This document shows positions 55,538 to 62,787 of a stretch of DNA of 64,000 nucleotides, one piece after another. Positions within the stretch are counted from its first letter, which is position 1; each line of letters starts with the position of its first letter. The notes beneath the pieces are model-generated. The model was not told the DNA's origin. It saw only the letters and a program-made list of their open reading frames with translations, and made no database searches. Origin of the DNA: Winogradskyella sp. KYW1333 (GTDB lineage: Bacteria; Bacteroidota; Bacteroidia; Flavobacteriales; Flavobacteriaceae); assembly GCF_003335675.1 (NCBI RefSeq), contig NZ_QPHL01000008.1:21284-85283 (forward strand), given 5' to 3'. Both the position numbers and the translations under genes were made by a program.

Positions 55538-55633
55538 TTAATTAATTAACTTAAATTTCTCATGTTTGTTTTTTTGATCTGTTTCTACAGGTCCAATTAT
55601 TAAAACAATTGACTTAAACAATTTTTTATTCAT
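55538..55633 (-). CDS. 31-residue ORF ending in the ETDQKN tail
   Basis: ATG 55633 overlaps the end of the frameshifted gene (GATGAATAA). Reads MNKKLFKSIVLIIGPVETDQ then KNKHEKFKLIN. The last 18 codons are in a repeat that recurs at 55917-55965. It may be a tail left from a larger gene. Confidence 0.3.
   Translation of the reverse strand: MNKKLFKSIVLIIGPVETDQKNKHEKFKLIN
55541..55596. repeat. ETDQKN repeat, copy 1
   Basis: About 55 bp, TTAATTAACTTAAATTTCTC through GATCTGTTTCTACAGGTCCAA, recurring at 55914-55966 with a small deletion in the T run and few changes. Confidence 0.65.
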
Positions 55634-55846
55634 CAAAATGAATTTCAATTTGATCCTTAATTTCATCCCATATTATATGATCAATATTAATAAATGTCTG
55701 TTCAACTAATCTGTAAAGTTCTTCGTCACTCAATAATTTACCTTCAGATAATTCACTCCTAAATTCATCTATATTGTATAAATGGTCTACATAATAACCA
55801 TTTTTTTTAGTGTTTTTTTTGCCTGATTTACTTCTTCATTGTACAT
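55626..55846 (-). pseudogene. Small acidic gene with a frameshift in a poly-A tract
   Basis: From ATG 55846: MYNEEVNQAKKTLKK, then two A8 tracts 5 bp apart; one base shift is needed to continue NGYYVDHLYNIDEFRSELSE and on to FDE and the stop at 55626. About 73 codons in all. Acidic, no known family. Could be a true pseudogene, a phase-variable gene or a sequencing error. Confidence 0.5.
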
Positions 55847-55913
55847 AAAATATTTGATTTAATTGTTTAAATAGTAAATTACATAAATAGTTGCTCTTAT
55901 TATAATCATAAGT

Positions 55914-55966
55914 TAATTAATTTAAATTTCTCATGTTTTTTTGATCTGTTTCTAAAGGTTCAAATT
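55914..55966. repeat. ETDQKN repeat, copy 2
   Basis: Second copy of 55541-55596. On the minus strand both encode a protein tail of the form EP/GP-(V/L)ETDQKN. Confidence 0.65.
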
Positions 55967-56048
55967 TCAATTCAGTCCCTTCATAAAATATTTTACTTAT
56001 GTAGCTCCATTCTGAATAGAAAGATAAGAAGTTGACATAATTTGTCAT
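55917..56048 (-). CDS. 43-residue ORF divergent from the nuclease operon
   Basis: ATG 56048 lies in operator site 2, stop at 55917. Reads MTNYVNFLSFYSEWSYISKI then FYEGTELKFEPLETDQKN. Its tail is repeat-encoded and shared with the ORF at 55538. Perhaps the C-terminal relic of a larger protein; function unknown. Confidence 0.3.
   Translation of the reverse strand: MTNYVNFLSFYSEWSYISKIFYEGTELKFEPLETDQKNMRNLN
56032..56047. promoter_or_regulatory. Palindromic operator-like site 2
   Basis: TTGACATAATTTGTCA, identical to site 1 at 50744-50759, 37 bp before the nuclease gene. A -7 box TATGTTTG follows at 56059-56066, so a bound repressor would cover the upstream promoter element. Confidence 0.6.
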
Positions 56049-56058
56049 GCTAGGCATT

Positions 56059-56066
56059 TATGTTTG
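56059..56066 (+). promoter_or_regulatory. -7 box (TATGTTTG) of the nuclease operon
   Basis: Exact TAnnTTTG match, 18 bp before the ATG at 56085, next to operator site 2. Confidence 0.5.
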
Positions 56067-56084
56067 TCTTGTAAAAAATAATAT

Positions 56085-58076
56085 ATGAGATACTTAACAA
56101 AATCACGCTACAAATTGGGTTTAGAATGCCCAAACAAATTATACTACACTAAAAAAGAACAATATGCCAATCAAAAGCAAAATGACCCTTTTTTGCAAGC
56201 TCTAGCATCTGGAGGCTTCCAGGTAGAGGAACTAGCACGATTACATTACCCAAATGGTAAATTAATTGATGATGTAAAAGGTGAGGATTATGATTACAAT
56301 GCAAAAGTAGCTCAGACAAATTCATTGCTGTTGCAAGAAAATATAGTCATTTTTGAAGCAGCCTTTAGGTATAAAAACCTCTTTATACGGGTAGATATTC
56401 TTGAAAAAAAAGGGAATCAAATTAACCTTATAGAAGTCAAAGCAAAGTCCTTCATAGAAAATCACAAAAAGAAAGATGTTTCCTATAACTCCAACTGGAA
56501 CTACTACCTGTTTGATGTTGCTTTTCAGAAATATGTTATCGAAAAAGCAAAACCCTCCTTTAAGGTGACTCCCTTTTTGATGCTTGCAGACCAAGATAAA
56601 AAGGCTGCTACTGATGCATTAAACCAAACGTTTCGTATTAAAAAAAATAGTAGCAATAGAACTGGAGTTGAAATTATAGAAAATGATATTTCTACTCTTA
56701 ATTTGCCTCAAGATTCTGTTTTGTCATTAAAAGATGTAACCCCAATTATAAAAAAGATAGAAACTGGAGAACACCGAATTTTAAATGAGTATAACTTCCA
56801 GGAGACCATCAAGATGCTGTCTAAAGCCTATCAAGAAGATCGTTATTTTGGTTTTGATTTAGATTTTGCTGCTTGTAAAAAATGTGAGTTTAAAACAGAC
56901 ACCAGCTCAAAAGATAAAAAGTCTGGATATAATGAGTGCTTTAGCAAGCATTTGGGAATGAAAGAGGAAGATTTTAAAGACCCTACTGTTTTTGAAATTT
57001 CCAGGTTACACCCAACAAAACTCAAGTTTTTTAATGAATTAGGGGTTTTAAAATTAGAGGATGTAGATGATATACAATTAATGCCCAAAAGTGAATCCAA
57101 ACAAGTTCTTAATGGCTGGAGCCTCTACGAGCGGCAAAAATTGCAAAAGGAAATGGCCATAAGCAATACAGGTAAACCTTTTGAATTTTTAAAAGAGAAA
57201 CTTAAACAAGAGATAGATTCATGGGAGTATCCTTTAAATTTTATTGATTTTGAAGCTTCAACTGTGGCCTTGCCATTTCATAGTGGGCAAGCTCCCTATG
57301 AAAAAGTTGTTTTTCAATTCTCGCATCATGTTGTAAATGAAAAGGGAGGTATGGTAGAGCATGCCAATGAGTATATCAATTTAGTACCTGGTGAATTCCC
57401 AAATTTTAAGTTTGTAAGAGCACTACAAAAGGCACTGAGTCAAAATAAGGGCACGGTATTTCAATATTCTCCCTATGAAAATTCAACACTAAATCAAGTA
57501 AAAAGACAGTTAGAAAATTCAAATGAGCCAGACAAACACCAGCTCATTAGCTTTATCAAATCCTTAACAACACCACCATCTGCAAAAGATTACAAAGGAG
57601 AACTTTGGAGGCCAAGCCGGGGTATGGTAGATTTATGTGAAGTCATAAAGGCCTATTACTATAACCCATACACTAAAGGCAGTAATTCCATTAAAGAGGT
57701 TCTGCCTGCAATTTTTAAAACATCCTCTTTTATTAGAGAAAAATATAGTCGTAAAATCTCTGATATTAATATGTCTTCCAAGAACTTCTCCCCAAACTAT
57801 GTTTGGTTAAAAATGGAAGATAATGAGGTGGTAGACCCATACAAAAACTTAGACAAACCATTTGAAGATTGGGATGTAGAAGTAGAGAGAAAAAGTGATA
57901 TTGATGAGATTAATAACGGAGGTGCTGCACTTACCGCATACGGGCTTAGCCAATACACAGATATGACAGAAGATGAGCGTACAAAATTAGAAATAGGATT
58001 GTTAAAATATTGCGAGCTAGATACCCTAGCTATGGTTATGATATATGAGCATTTAGAAGAGATAACAAGCCTATGA
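56085..58076 (+). CDS. DUF2779 protein: Cas4-like Fe-S nuclease fused to a DEDD exonuclease
   Basis: 663 residues. The first half is a Cas4/RecB-type PD-(D/E)xK nuclease: C15 in LGLECPNKLYY, D104 (FIRVDIL), E117 and K119 (LIEVKAK), and a late C264-x2-C267 and C285, the one-plus-three cysteine set that holds a 4Fe-4S cluster. The second half (about 382-663) is the DUF2779 domain, an RNase H-like exonuclease: LNFIDFEAS with D388 and E390, then FQFSHHVV, MVDLCEV, and YCELDTLAMVMIY near the end with the last aspartate. All catalytic residues look intact. First gene of a four-gene operon; its stop overlaps the next ATG (ATGA). Confidence 0.8.
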   Translation: MRYLTKSRYKLGLECPNKLYYTKKEQYANQKQNDPFLQALASGGFQVEELARLHYPNGKLIDDVKGEDYDYNAKVAQTNSLLLQENIVIFEAAFRYKNLFIRVDILEKKGNQINLIEVKAKSFIENHKKKDVSYNSNWNYYLFDVAFQKYVIEKAKPSFKVTPFLMLADQDKKAATDALNQTFRIKKNSSNRTGVEIIENDISTLNLPQDSVLSLKDVTPIIKKIETGEHRILNEYNFQETIKMLSKAYQEDRYFGFDLDFAACKKCEFKTDTSSKDKKSGYNECFSKHLGMKEEDFKDPTVFEISRLHPTKLKFFNELGVLKLEDVDDIQLMPKSESKQVLNGWSLYERQKLQKEMAISNTGKPFEFLKEKLKQEIDSWEYPLNFIDFEASTVALPFHSGQAPYEKVVFQFSHHVVNEKGGMVEHANEYINLVPGEFPNFKFVRALQKALSQNKGTVFQYSPYENSTLNQVKRQLENSNEPDKHQLISFIKSLTTPPSAKDYKGELWRPSRGMVDLCEVIKAYYYNPYTKGSNSIKEVLPAIFKTSSFIREKYSRKISDINMSSKNFSPNYVWLKMEDNEVVDPYKNLDKPFEDWDVEVERKSDIDEINNGGAALTAYGLSQYTDMTEDERTKLEIGLLKYCELDTLAMVMIYEHLEEITSL

Positions 58077-58834
58077 GCTATACACCAGATAGTACATTAT
58101 TAGATCGTGAAAGTTTGGTATTTCCCCTAAACTTTGTCTACTTTAAAGTTTGGTTACAAAATTCATCAGACACTAATAATTACAATTTAAAGACTAACAT
58201 TGGTTTTCAATATTCTCACCATCTATATCATCAAAATGGCACAATACAGCACGCCAATCAAACGTTAGTAAAAAATTCTAATTATTTAAATTTCTTTAGA
58301 GCTTTACAAAAGGCTCTTGAAAGTAATCAGGGCTCTGTAATAATGCATTCATTAAAAGAAAATAAAATGATTAGTGCTATAGTTAATCAAATCTATGAAT
58401 CAAATATAGAGGACCGTGCAGATTTATTTGTTTTTGGGCAAAAAATATCTATTGGGCAAATGACATCACCAGCTATTAAATGGTCTGGTAACAGAGCCAT
58501 GGCTGATATAATTTCAATGATTAACCAATATGGTGATAAAGGTTTCAAAGCACTTGATACTTTAAGTCAAATAATAGCCCTTATTTTAAAAAAAAGTGAA
58601 AAATTAAAAAAACAATACGCTGCGTTAAGCACTCAACTAAACTTATATGATAGTAAAGGGTTGGCTGCGCCTAATACAAGTAGTTTTATGAGCGATATAT
58701 CATCGCTTTACACCATAGAATCACTATCACAAAAAGAGGTTTTAAAACAACTGTTATCTAGTATTAAATTGCGTACACTCTCAATGGTCATCATATATAA
58801 ATATTTAGAAACACTAGACCATGAATGTATTTGA
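58073..58834 (+). CDS. Catalytically dead paralogue of the DUF2779 exonuclease domain
   Basis: 253 residues that align with the second half of the preceding protein: FPLNFVYFKVW against YPLNFIDFEAS, GFQYSHHLYHQNGTIQHANQ against FQFSHHVVNEKGGMVEHANE, FFRALQKALESNQGSV against FVRALQKALSQNKGTV, and LRTLSMVIIYKYLE against LDTLAMVMIYEHLE. The catalytic D and E have become Y and K, and the last D is R. The fold is kept but the metal site is gone, so it should be a structural or regulatory partner. Overlaps the neighbours by 4 and 14 bp. Confidence 0.75.
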   Translation: MSYTPDSTLLDRESLVFPLNFVYFKVWLQNSSDTNNYNLKTNIGFQYSHHLYHQNGTIQHANQTLVKNSNYLNFFRALQKALESNQGSVIMHSLKENKMISAIVNQIYESNIEDRADLFVFGQKISIGQMTSPAIKWSGNRAMADIISMINQYGDKGFKALDTLSQIIALILKKSEKLKKQYAALSTQLNLYDSKGLAAPNTSSFMSDISSLYTIESLSQKEVLKQLLSSIKLRTLSMVIIYKYLETLDHECI

Positions 58835-59321
58835 AAATATACAAAAAGAACTCGTAGATTTAGTAAAAAGTAAACAGCCATTACTGTATAGAAATAAAAG
58901 AAGAGACGCCTATAATTTACCGCCAGATAGATTGTTGCAGGTATACCAAAATTACTTTACAGACATCCCAAATAAAGGAAATTATACTTTTAAATACTCA
59001 AAAAATGACGAAAATGATTTGTTATTTCTTTTTCGTGTTTACTTTAAAATGTTTGTTGAACTTAATGAAAGCCTAATGACTGTCTATAGAGAAATTCCAA
59101 GGCGTTTTAAGATCATCAAAGAGGTAAACAAGCAAAATCATAGGCATACACCAAAAACTTTTGTTAAAAATTCTATTATGCACCTATCAAAAAGTGTTTA
59201 TGGAACTACTAATTACTTGAATGGTATTGCTCTTGCCGAAAGTTTAGAACCTCTTCAAGGAACAGATATAATACCAACAACACAAATTAACTATCAATAC
59301 ATAAAACCGTACAAAACATAA
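58821..59321 (+). CDS. Unknown 166-residue protein of the nuclease operon
   Basis: Soluble, basic (many K/R). Segments: LLYRNKRRDAYNLPPDRLLQ, then FLFRVYFKMFVELNESLMTV, and RHTPKTFVKNSIMHLSKSVY. No recognised domain. Overlaps the dead paralogue by 14 bp and ends 2 bp before the phosphatase gene, so it is part of the same translational unit. Basic charge would allow nucleic-acid binding. Confidence 0.6.
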   Translation: MNVFENIQKELVDLVKSKQPLLYRNKRRDAYNLPPDRLLQVYQNYFTDIPNKGNYTFKYSKNDENDLLFLFRVYFKMFVELNESLMTVYREIPRRFKIIKEVNKQNHRHTPKTFVKNSIMHLSKSVYGTTNYLNGIALAESLEPLQGTDIIPTTQINYQYIKPYKT

Positions 59322-59323
59322 TT

Positions 59324-59857
59324 TTGGGAAGAAATAAACTTTGTTTACTTGATTTAGACCACACACTGATATACGGCTCTTATGCCCCAACTGAAAAGAC
59401 AGAATTATTATTTGAGCACAGCCAATATTTAAAAGTTTATAAACGACCATTTGTAGAAGAATTTATAGACTTTTTAAATCATTTTTACACGCATATTATT
59501 GTATATACAACAGCTAAGAAAGACTATGCAAATCGTATTTGTAATGATCTAGGCATTCATGCATTAAAAATTTTAACAAGACAAGACTGCAAACAAAAAA
59601 ACAACACATATTACAAAATGTTTAAATCTGAATGGGCTAAAACGTACAACTCTATTCATATTGTAGATGATAGTCCTAATGTTTGGCTTGATACAGAATA
59701 TTATGACAAGCAGATAACCTTTGTGGTTCCAAAAGAGTTTAGAGGAGAAGCAGATGATATGGAATTATTAAAATTAAAAGAATTAATTAAAAACATCCAA
59801 ATCCTCTCCAAAAAAGTTCGACTTCACTCCCTTCTCCTCCACGGCATTATTCCCTAA
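59324..59857 (+). CDS. FCP1/NIF-like HAD phosphatase
   Basis: 177 residues. LLDLDHTLIYG with D10 and D12 (DxDxT, T14), ending of the first motif as in FCP1/CTD-phosphatase-like HADs; VYTTAKKDYANRI (motif II) and HIVDDSPNVW (motif IV) also fit. In eukaryotes the class removes phosphates from proteins; the bacterial role is unknown. The start is TTG at 59324, 2 bp after the upstream stop; no nearby ATG exists. The last 20 codons are encoded by repeat copy C, so the natural end may have been replaced. Confidence 0.75.
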   Translation: MGRNKLCLLDLDHTLIYGSYAPTEKTELLFEHSQYLKVYKRPFVEEFIDFLNHFYTHIIVYTTAKKDYANRICNDLGIHALKILTRQDCKQKNNTYYKMFKSEWAKTYNSIHIVDDSPNVWLDTEYYDKQITFVVPKEFRGEADDMELLKLKELIKNIQILSKKVRLHSLLLHGIIP

Positions 59858-59887
59858 AATAAATTTTATTTTAGGGAATAATTTTTT
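59797..59887 (+). repeat. Island repeat, copy C, and operon terminator
   Basis: 91 bp similar to copies A and B. It contains the perfect palindrome 59848-59863 / 59865-59880 followed by ATTTTTTG, a bona fide intrinsic terminator shape for the nuclease operon. It supplies the last 20 codons of the phosphatase gene. Confidence 0.85.
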
Positions 59888-59920
59888 GATTTAATTTACA
59901 ATAAATAAAAAATATAATAA

Positions 59921-60079
59921 GTGATACGATATCTTAAAAATCTCATATTAAATAAAATTATACAAGTTCCTCTGACAACAGAAAAAAAGGGGAATAAAAA
60001 GTATATTATCTCGAAGAATAATCCGTGGCTCAATCCCAAAGATAATTTTGGAAAACTAGAAAGAGATAAGTTTGAATAA
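59921..60079 (+). CDS. 52-residue ORF with GTG start
   Basis: GTG 59921 to TAA 60079. Reads like protein: basic start (MIRYLKNLILNKII) and a polar second half (KKYIISKNNPWLNPKDNFGK). It follows the operon terminator and has no recognised family. 60080-60163 after it shows nothing. Confidence 0.35.
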   Translation: MIRYLKNLILNKIIQVPLTTEKKGNKKYIISKNNPWLNPKDNFGKLERDKFE

Positions 60080-60163
60080 ATAATTATTCAGCTCTGTCTG
60101 TAATGCCATATTTAAAAAATAAAATAGACCGCTAACGCGGTATTAAATTAAATTTATAAATAA

Positions 60164-60955
60164 TTAAAAAGCCCGAACTACACGAACATTGTTCGTGGCG
60201 AGCGTATTGACGAGGCTCTGATTACCATTGTTAAAATACTGCTCCCACGCGACATATACATCGCTCTCCGAAGAACTCCAGTAGTAAGTAGGTAATAAGT
60301 TTGCTCCATTTCCATTAGTATAAACAACATACATAAGGTTTAATTCTCTTTTGGTAGGCAGCCTCCAATCTTTAAATTTAGCACCGTCAATATCGTGATT
60401 AGAGGGATTGCTTGATAAGTCATTAGCTTCATACCAATTTGAAGATCCTTGGTCTTGCATTGCAACCACCAAACCGTGAGAACCATCTGAATTAATTTCC
60501 ATAACGTAACCACCTAACTCTGCGTAAAAAGTGTTTACATTGTATATTGGTTTTGTTACAGTTTTGGCATGCAAAGCATAAGGTACACTCAACAACTGGC
60601 TAGTCCCTGTTATAGTGTAACTGGTTCCTCCTGTGGGGTCGGTCTCTGTTTTTATAAAATAGGTGTCGTTCGCCCAATCAATAGTTGTAAAATCTCCACT
60701 TACTACAGTTCCTGAACCAATTTCTAAACTAACCAATCCGTTAGTATTGGTAGTAGGTGTTTGTGTTTCCTCATAAACAGCTGTACCAGAAGCAGACCCT
60801 TGTAAAATACTTATTTGCATTCCTACAGGTTGGTTGCTAATTAAATTATCACCAGTGTCTCTTACAACCGCTTGATAGCTCATCTTCTCAGGGACTTGGG
60901 CAGAGGTAGTTGCAGTTAACAATATTGCTGCTAAAAATGTGTATAGCTTTTTCAT
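60164..60955 (-). CDS. Secreted DUF1566 (lectin-like) protein
   Basis: 263 residues. Signal peptide (1-20, ending TTSAQ), then a beta-rich region shared with the FISUMP protein at 62788 (MSYQAVVRDT.....G.QISIL), and a DUF1566 domain from about 145: DWRLPTKRELNLMY and YYWSSSESDVYVAWEQYFNN. This C-type-lectin-like fold is used as target by diversity-generating retroelements; its last 30 residues are rich in N, S and T. Overlaps the T9SS protein stop region by 4 bp. Confidence 0.75.
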   Translation of the reverse strand: MKKLYTFLAAILLTATTSAQVPEKMSYQAVVRDTGDNLISNQPVGMQISILQGSASGTAVYEETQTPTTNTNGLVSLEIGSGTVVSGDFTTIDWANDTYFIKTETDPTGGTSYTITGTSQLLSVPYALHAKTVTKPIYNVNTFYAELGGYVMEINSDGSHGLVVAMQDQGSSNWYEANDLSSNPSNHDIDGAKFKDWRLPTKRELNLMYVVYTNGNGANLLPTYYWSSSESDVYVAWEQYFNNGNQSLVNTLATNNVRVVRAF

Positions 60956-61947
60956 TTTTTAATGATTTTAAATGTTTTTAATGCTTTATTGTTTTGGTTT
61001 ACTTTAAGGATGTATGTGCCAAGGGCCAATTGTTGCATCCCTATTTGTGTGTTATTTTGGGTGACTAAGCCTTTTGCAACCACTTTGCCTTGCAAATCAT
61101 ACATGGCATAGCTCATACCAACTAAATTCGCATCTGTTAATGCCAATACAACCACATCTGTTGTAGGGTTGGGATAGGTAATTGTTAATTGCGAGTTTTC
61201 TGATAAGTCCTCATTACTTAATGTGTTGTCACTCCCAACAAATGATAATGTACCATTGTCTTGAATATCATAAACTGATAAACTGTCAAAACGATTGTTG
61301 GTGTTGTTAAAATTTTTAAACACATACATACGCTCTGCTTTTGATGGTTTTCCAAGATTATCAATGAATGACGTTGTAGGTGCTATACTTCCTAAAAATA
61401 AACCTGGATCAAAGGTATCAGTACCATTATTGTCAAAACCCCATAAATTTTGCCAGGTCATACATACGAGTGTAGAATAATTCTGTTCGGGGAATAATGC
61501 ACTCGTTCCATTATTATCAATATCATCTAAAATGGTATTTAAATCATTAAACAAAGTCACAGATACTGGTAAATCTGTCACGTATGTATTGACACTTTGA
61601 TCAATGGTTGGCCAAATGGTTGAAAATGGGTTTTGTGTACTTTCTGTAGATACAGGATCTCGCGTTATGACATGGCCTAAAGGAAGGGCATTTAAATCGT
61701 TACTGAGCCAAGTAGCAAAGTTTTGACCTATTAAATCAGCTCTTTCTAAACCTGCCACGTTTAGACGTATCCATGGTAATTCAACTGAAGAATTATCTGG
61801 CAGTGTATAGCTATATGGGCCAATATTCCAGTCGTCAAATGAATTGAAATCATCAGCATGTCTAAAAACTATTAAAGTTTCACTTTGAGCACATAACATA
61901 TTGATAAAAAATAAATGAGCTGCTAGATAAATTATAGCTTGTTTCAT
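60952..61947 (-). CDS. T9SS-sorted histidine-phosphatase-like protein
   Basis: 331 residues with a signal peptide (1-20, ending MLCAQ). TLIVFRHADD follows, close to the RHGE of histidine phosphatases but with A-D instead of G-E; PWIRLNVAGLERADLIGQNF is also family-like. The last 75 residues are a T9SS type A sorting domain (TYPNPTTDVVVLA ... LALGTYILKV ... KTFKIIKK), so it is exported across the outer membrane and attached or released. Substrate unknown. Overlaps neighbours by 4 bp on both sides. Confidence 0.7.
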   Translation of the reverse strand: MKQAIIYLAAHLFFINMLCAQSETLIVFRHADDFNSFDDWNIGPYSYTLPDNSSVELPWIRLNVAGLERADLIGQNFATWLSNDLNALPLGHVITRDPVSTESTQNPFSTIWPTIDQSVNTYVTDLPVSVTLFNDLNTILDDIDNNGTSALFPEQNYSTLVCMTWQNLWGFDNNGTDTFDPGLFLGSIAPTTSFIDNLGKPSKAERMYVFKNFNNTNNRFDSLSVYDIQDNGTLSFVGSDNTLSNEDLSENSQLTITYPNPTTDVVVLALTDANLVGMSYAMYDLQGKVVAKGLVTQNNTQIGMQQLALGTYILKVNQNNKALKTFKIIKK

Positions 61948-62762
61948 GATACTAAATTTTTAATGTTAATTTCTTTAAGTTTAAACCCAAAATACACTCC
62001 AACGGTTACACTTACAAGCATGAATATTAAACCTGTTTCATCTTTTAATAAATCACTATAAGGTGTTTGTACTGACATGGGTTCATATAGGGTTTGAATA
62101 AGGGCATTATGACTGGCATGCATTAATATTGCAGGAATTATACTTTTTGATTTAAATACGTAGAAAGCCATCGGTATGCTCAACATGGTCAGTGAAATTA
62201 TAAAAGAAGGAATACCTATCAACAAATTAGATGTTGAGGAGTAATCGGTAAAAATTAATCCTGGAATATGCCAAGTAGACCAAATAAAACCTACAATTAT
62301 TGCAGCTTTCAAAGGGGAAATTCTTTTAGATAATTCATTCAATAAAAAACCACGCCAGCCTATTTCTTCTCCAATGACCACCAACACGTTTATTAAGGTT
62401 GCTAGGATTCCCGATAAGAGAAGTAACCAGCCAAAAGTATCATTATAAAAACCACATAGCCATACAATAAAATATGCAACGGTCACATAGATAAAAGGTA
62501 AGGTATAAGCTTGTAAGGCATAAGTCAAGCGCTTTATCTTAAAGCGAATATTATCAACTTTATTTTTAAATATAACTTTAGTGATAACATATGATATGGT
62601 AGGGATAAACATCATTGTAATAACCAAAATATGACCTTTACTAGACCTAATACTCCCCTCGTTAGCTAACAAAAAATTACATACCACACTAAGTACTATT
62701 AAAATAGCGAGAAACATATATAGAGGTTGTACAGACTTAAAACCTTGATTTTTAATTTTCAT
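61944..62762 (-). CDS. CPBP family intramembrane metalloprotease
   Basis: 272 residues, about eight membrane helices. EEIGWRGFL at 132-140 is motif 1 (EExxxR), WSTWHIPGL has the motif 2 histidine, and LMHASHNAL the third H-x3-N. CPBP enzymes cleave membrane proteins or process peptides; some confer immunity to bacteriocins. Its stop overlaps the T9SS protein start (ATGA), and it lies 25 bp after the FISUMP gene. Confidence 0.88.
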   Translation of the reverse strand: MKIKNQGFKSVQPLYMFLAILIVLSVVCNFLLANEGSIRSSKGHILVITMMFIPTISYVITKVIFKNKVDNIRFKIKRLTYALQAYTLPFIYVTVAYFIVWLCGFYNDTFGWLLLLSGILATLINVLVVIGEEIGWRGFLLNELSKRISPLKAAIIVGFIWSTWHIPGLIFTDYSSTSNLLIGIPSFIISLTMLSIPMAFYVFKSKSIIPAILMHASHNALIQTLYEPMSVQTPYSDLLKDETGLIFMLVSVTVGVYFGFKLKEINIKNLVS

Positions 62763-62787
62763 AAATATTTTATTTTAGTCAAGATTT

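Noticed and set aside
47273..59887. CRISPR array made of the island repeat
   Set aside because: The three copies are 2 to 10 kb apart with genes between them, far from regular spacing; no Cas1/Cas2 found. The Cas4-like domain at 56085 belongs to a DUF2779 fusion, not to a CRISPR locus.
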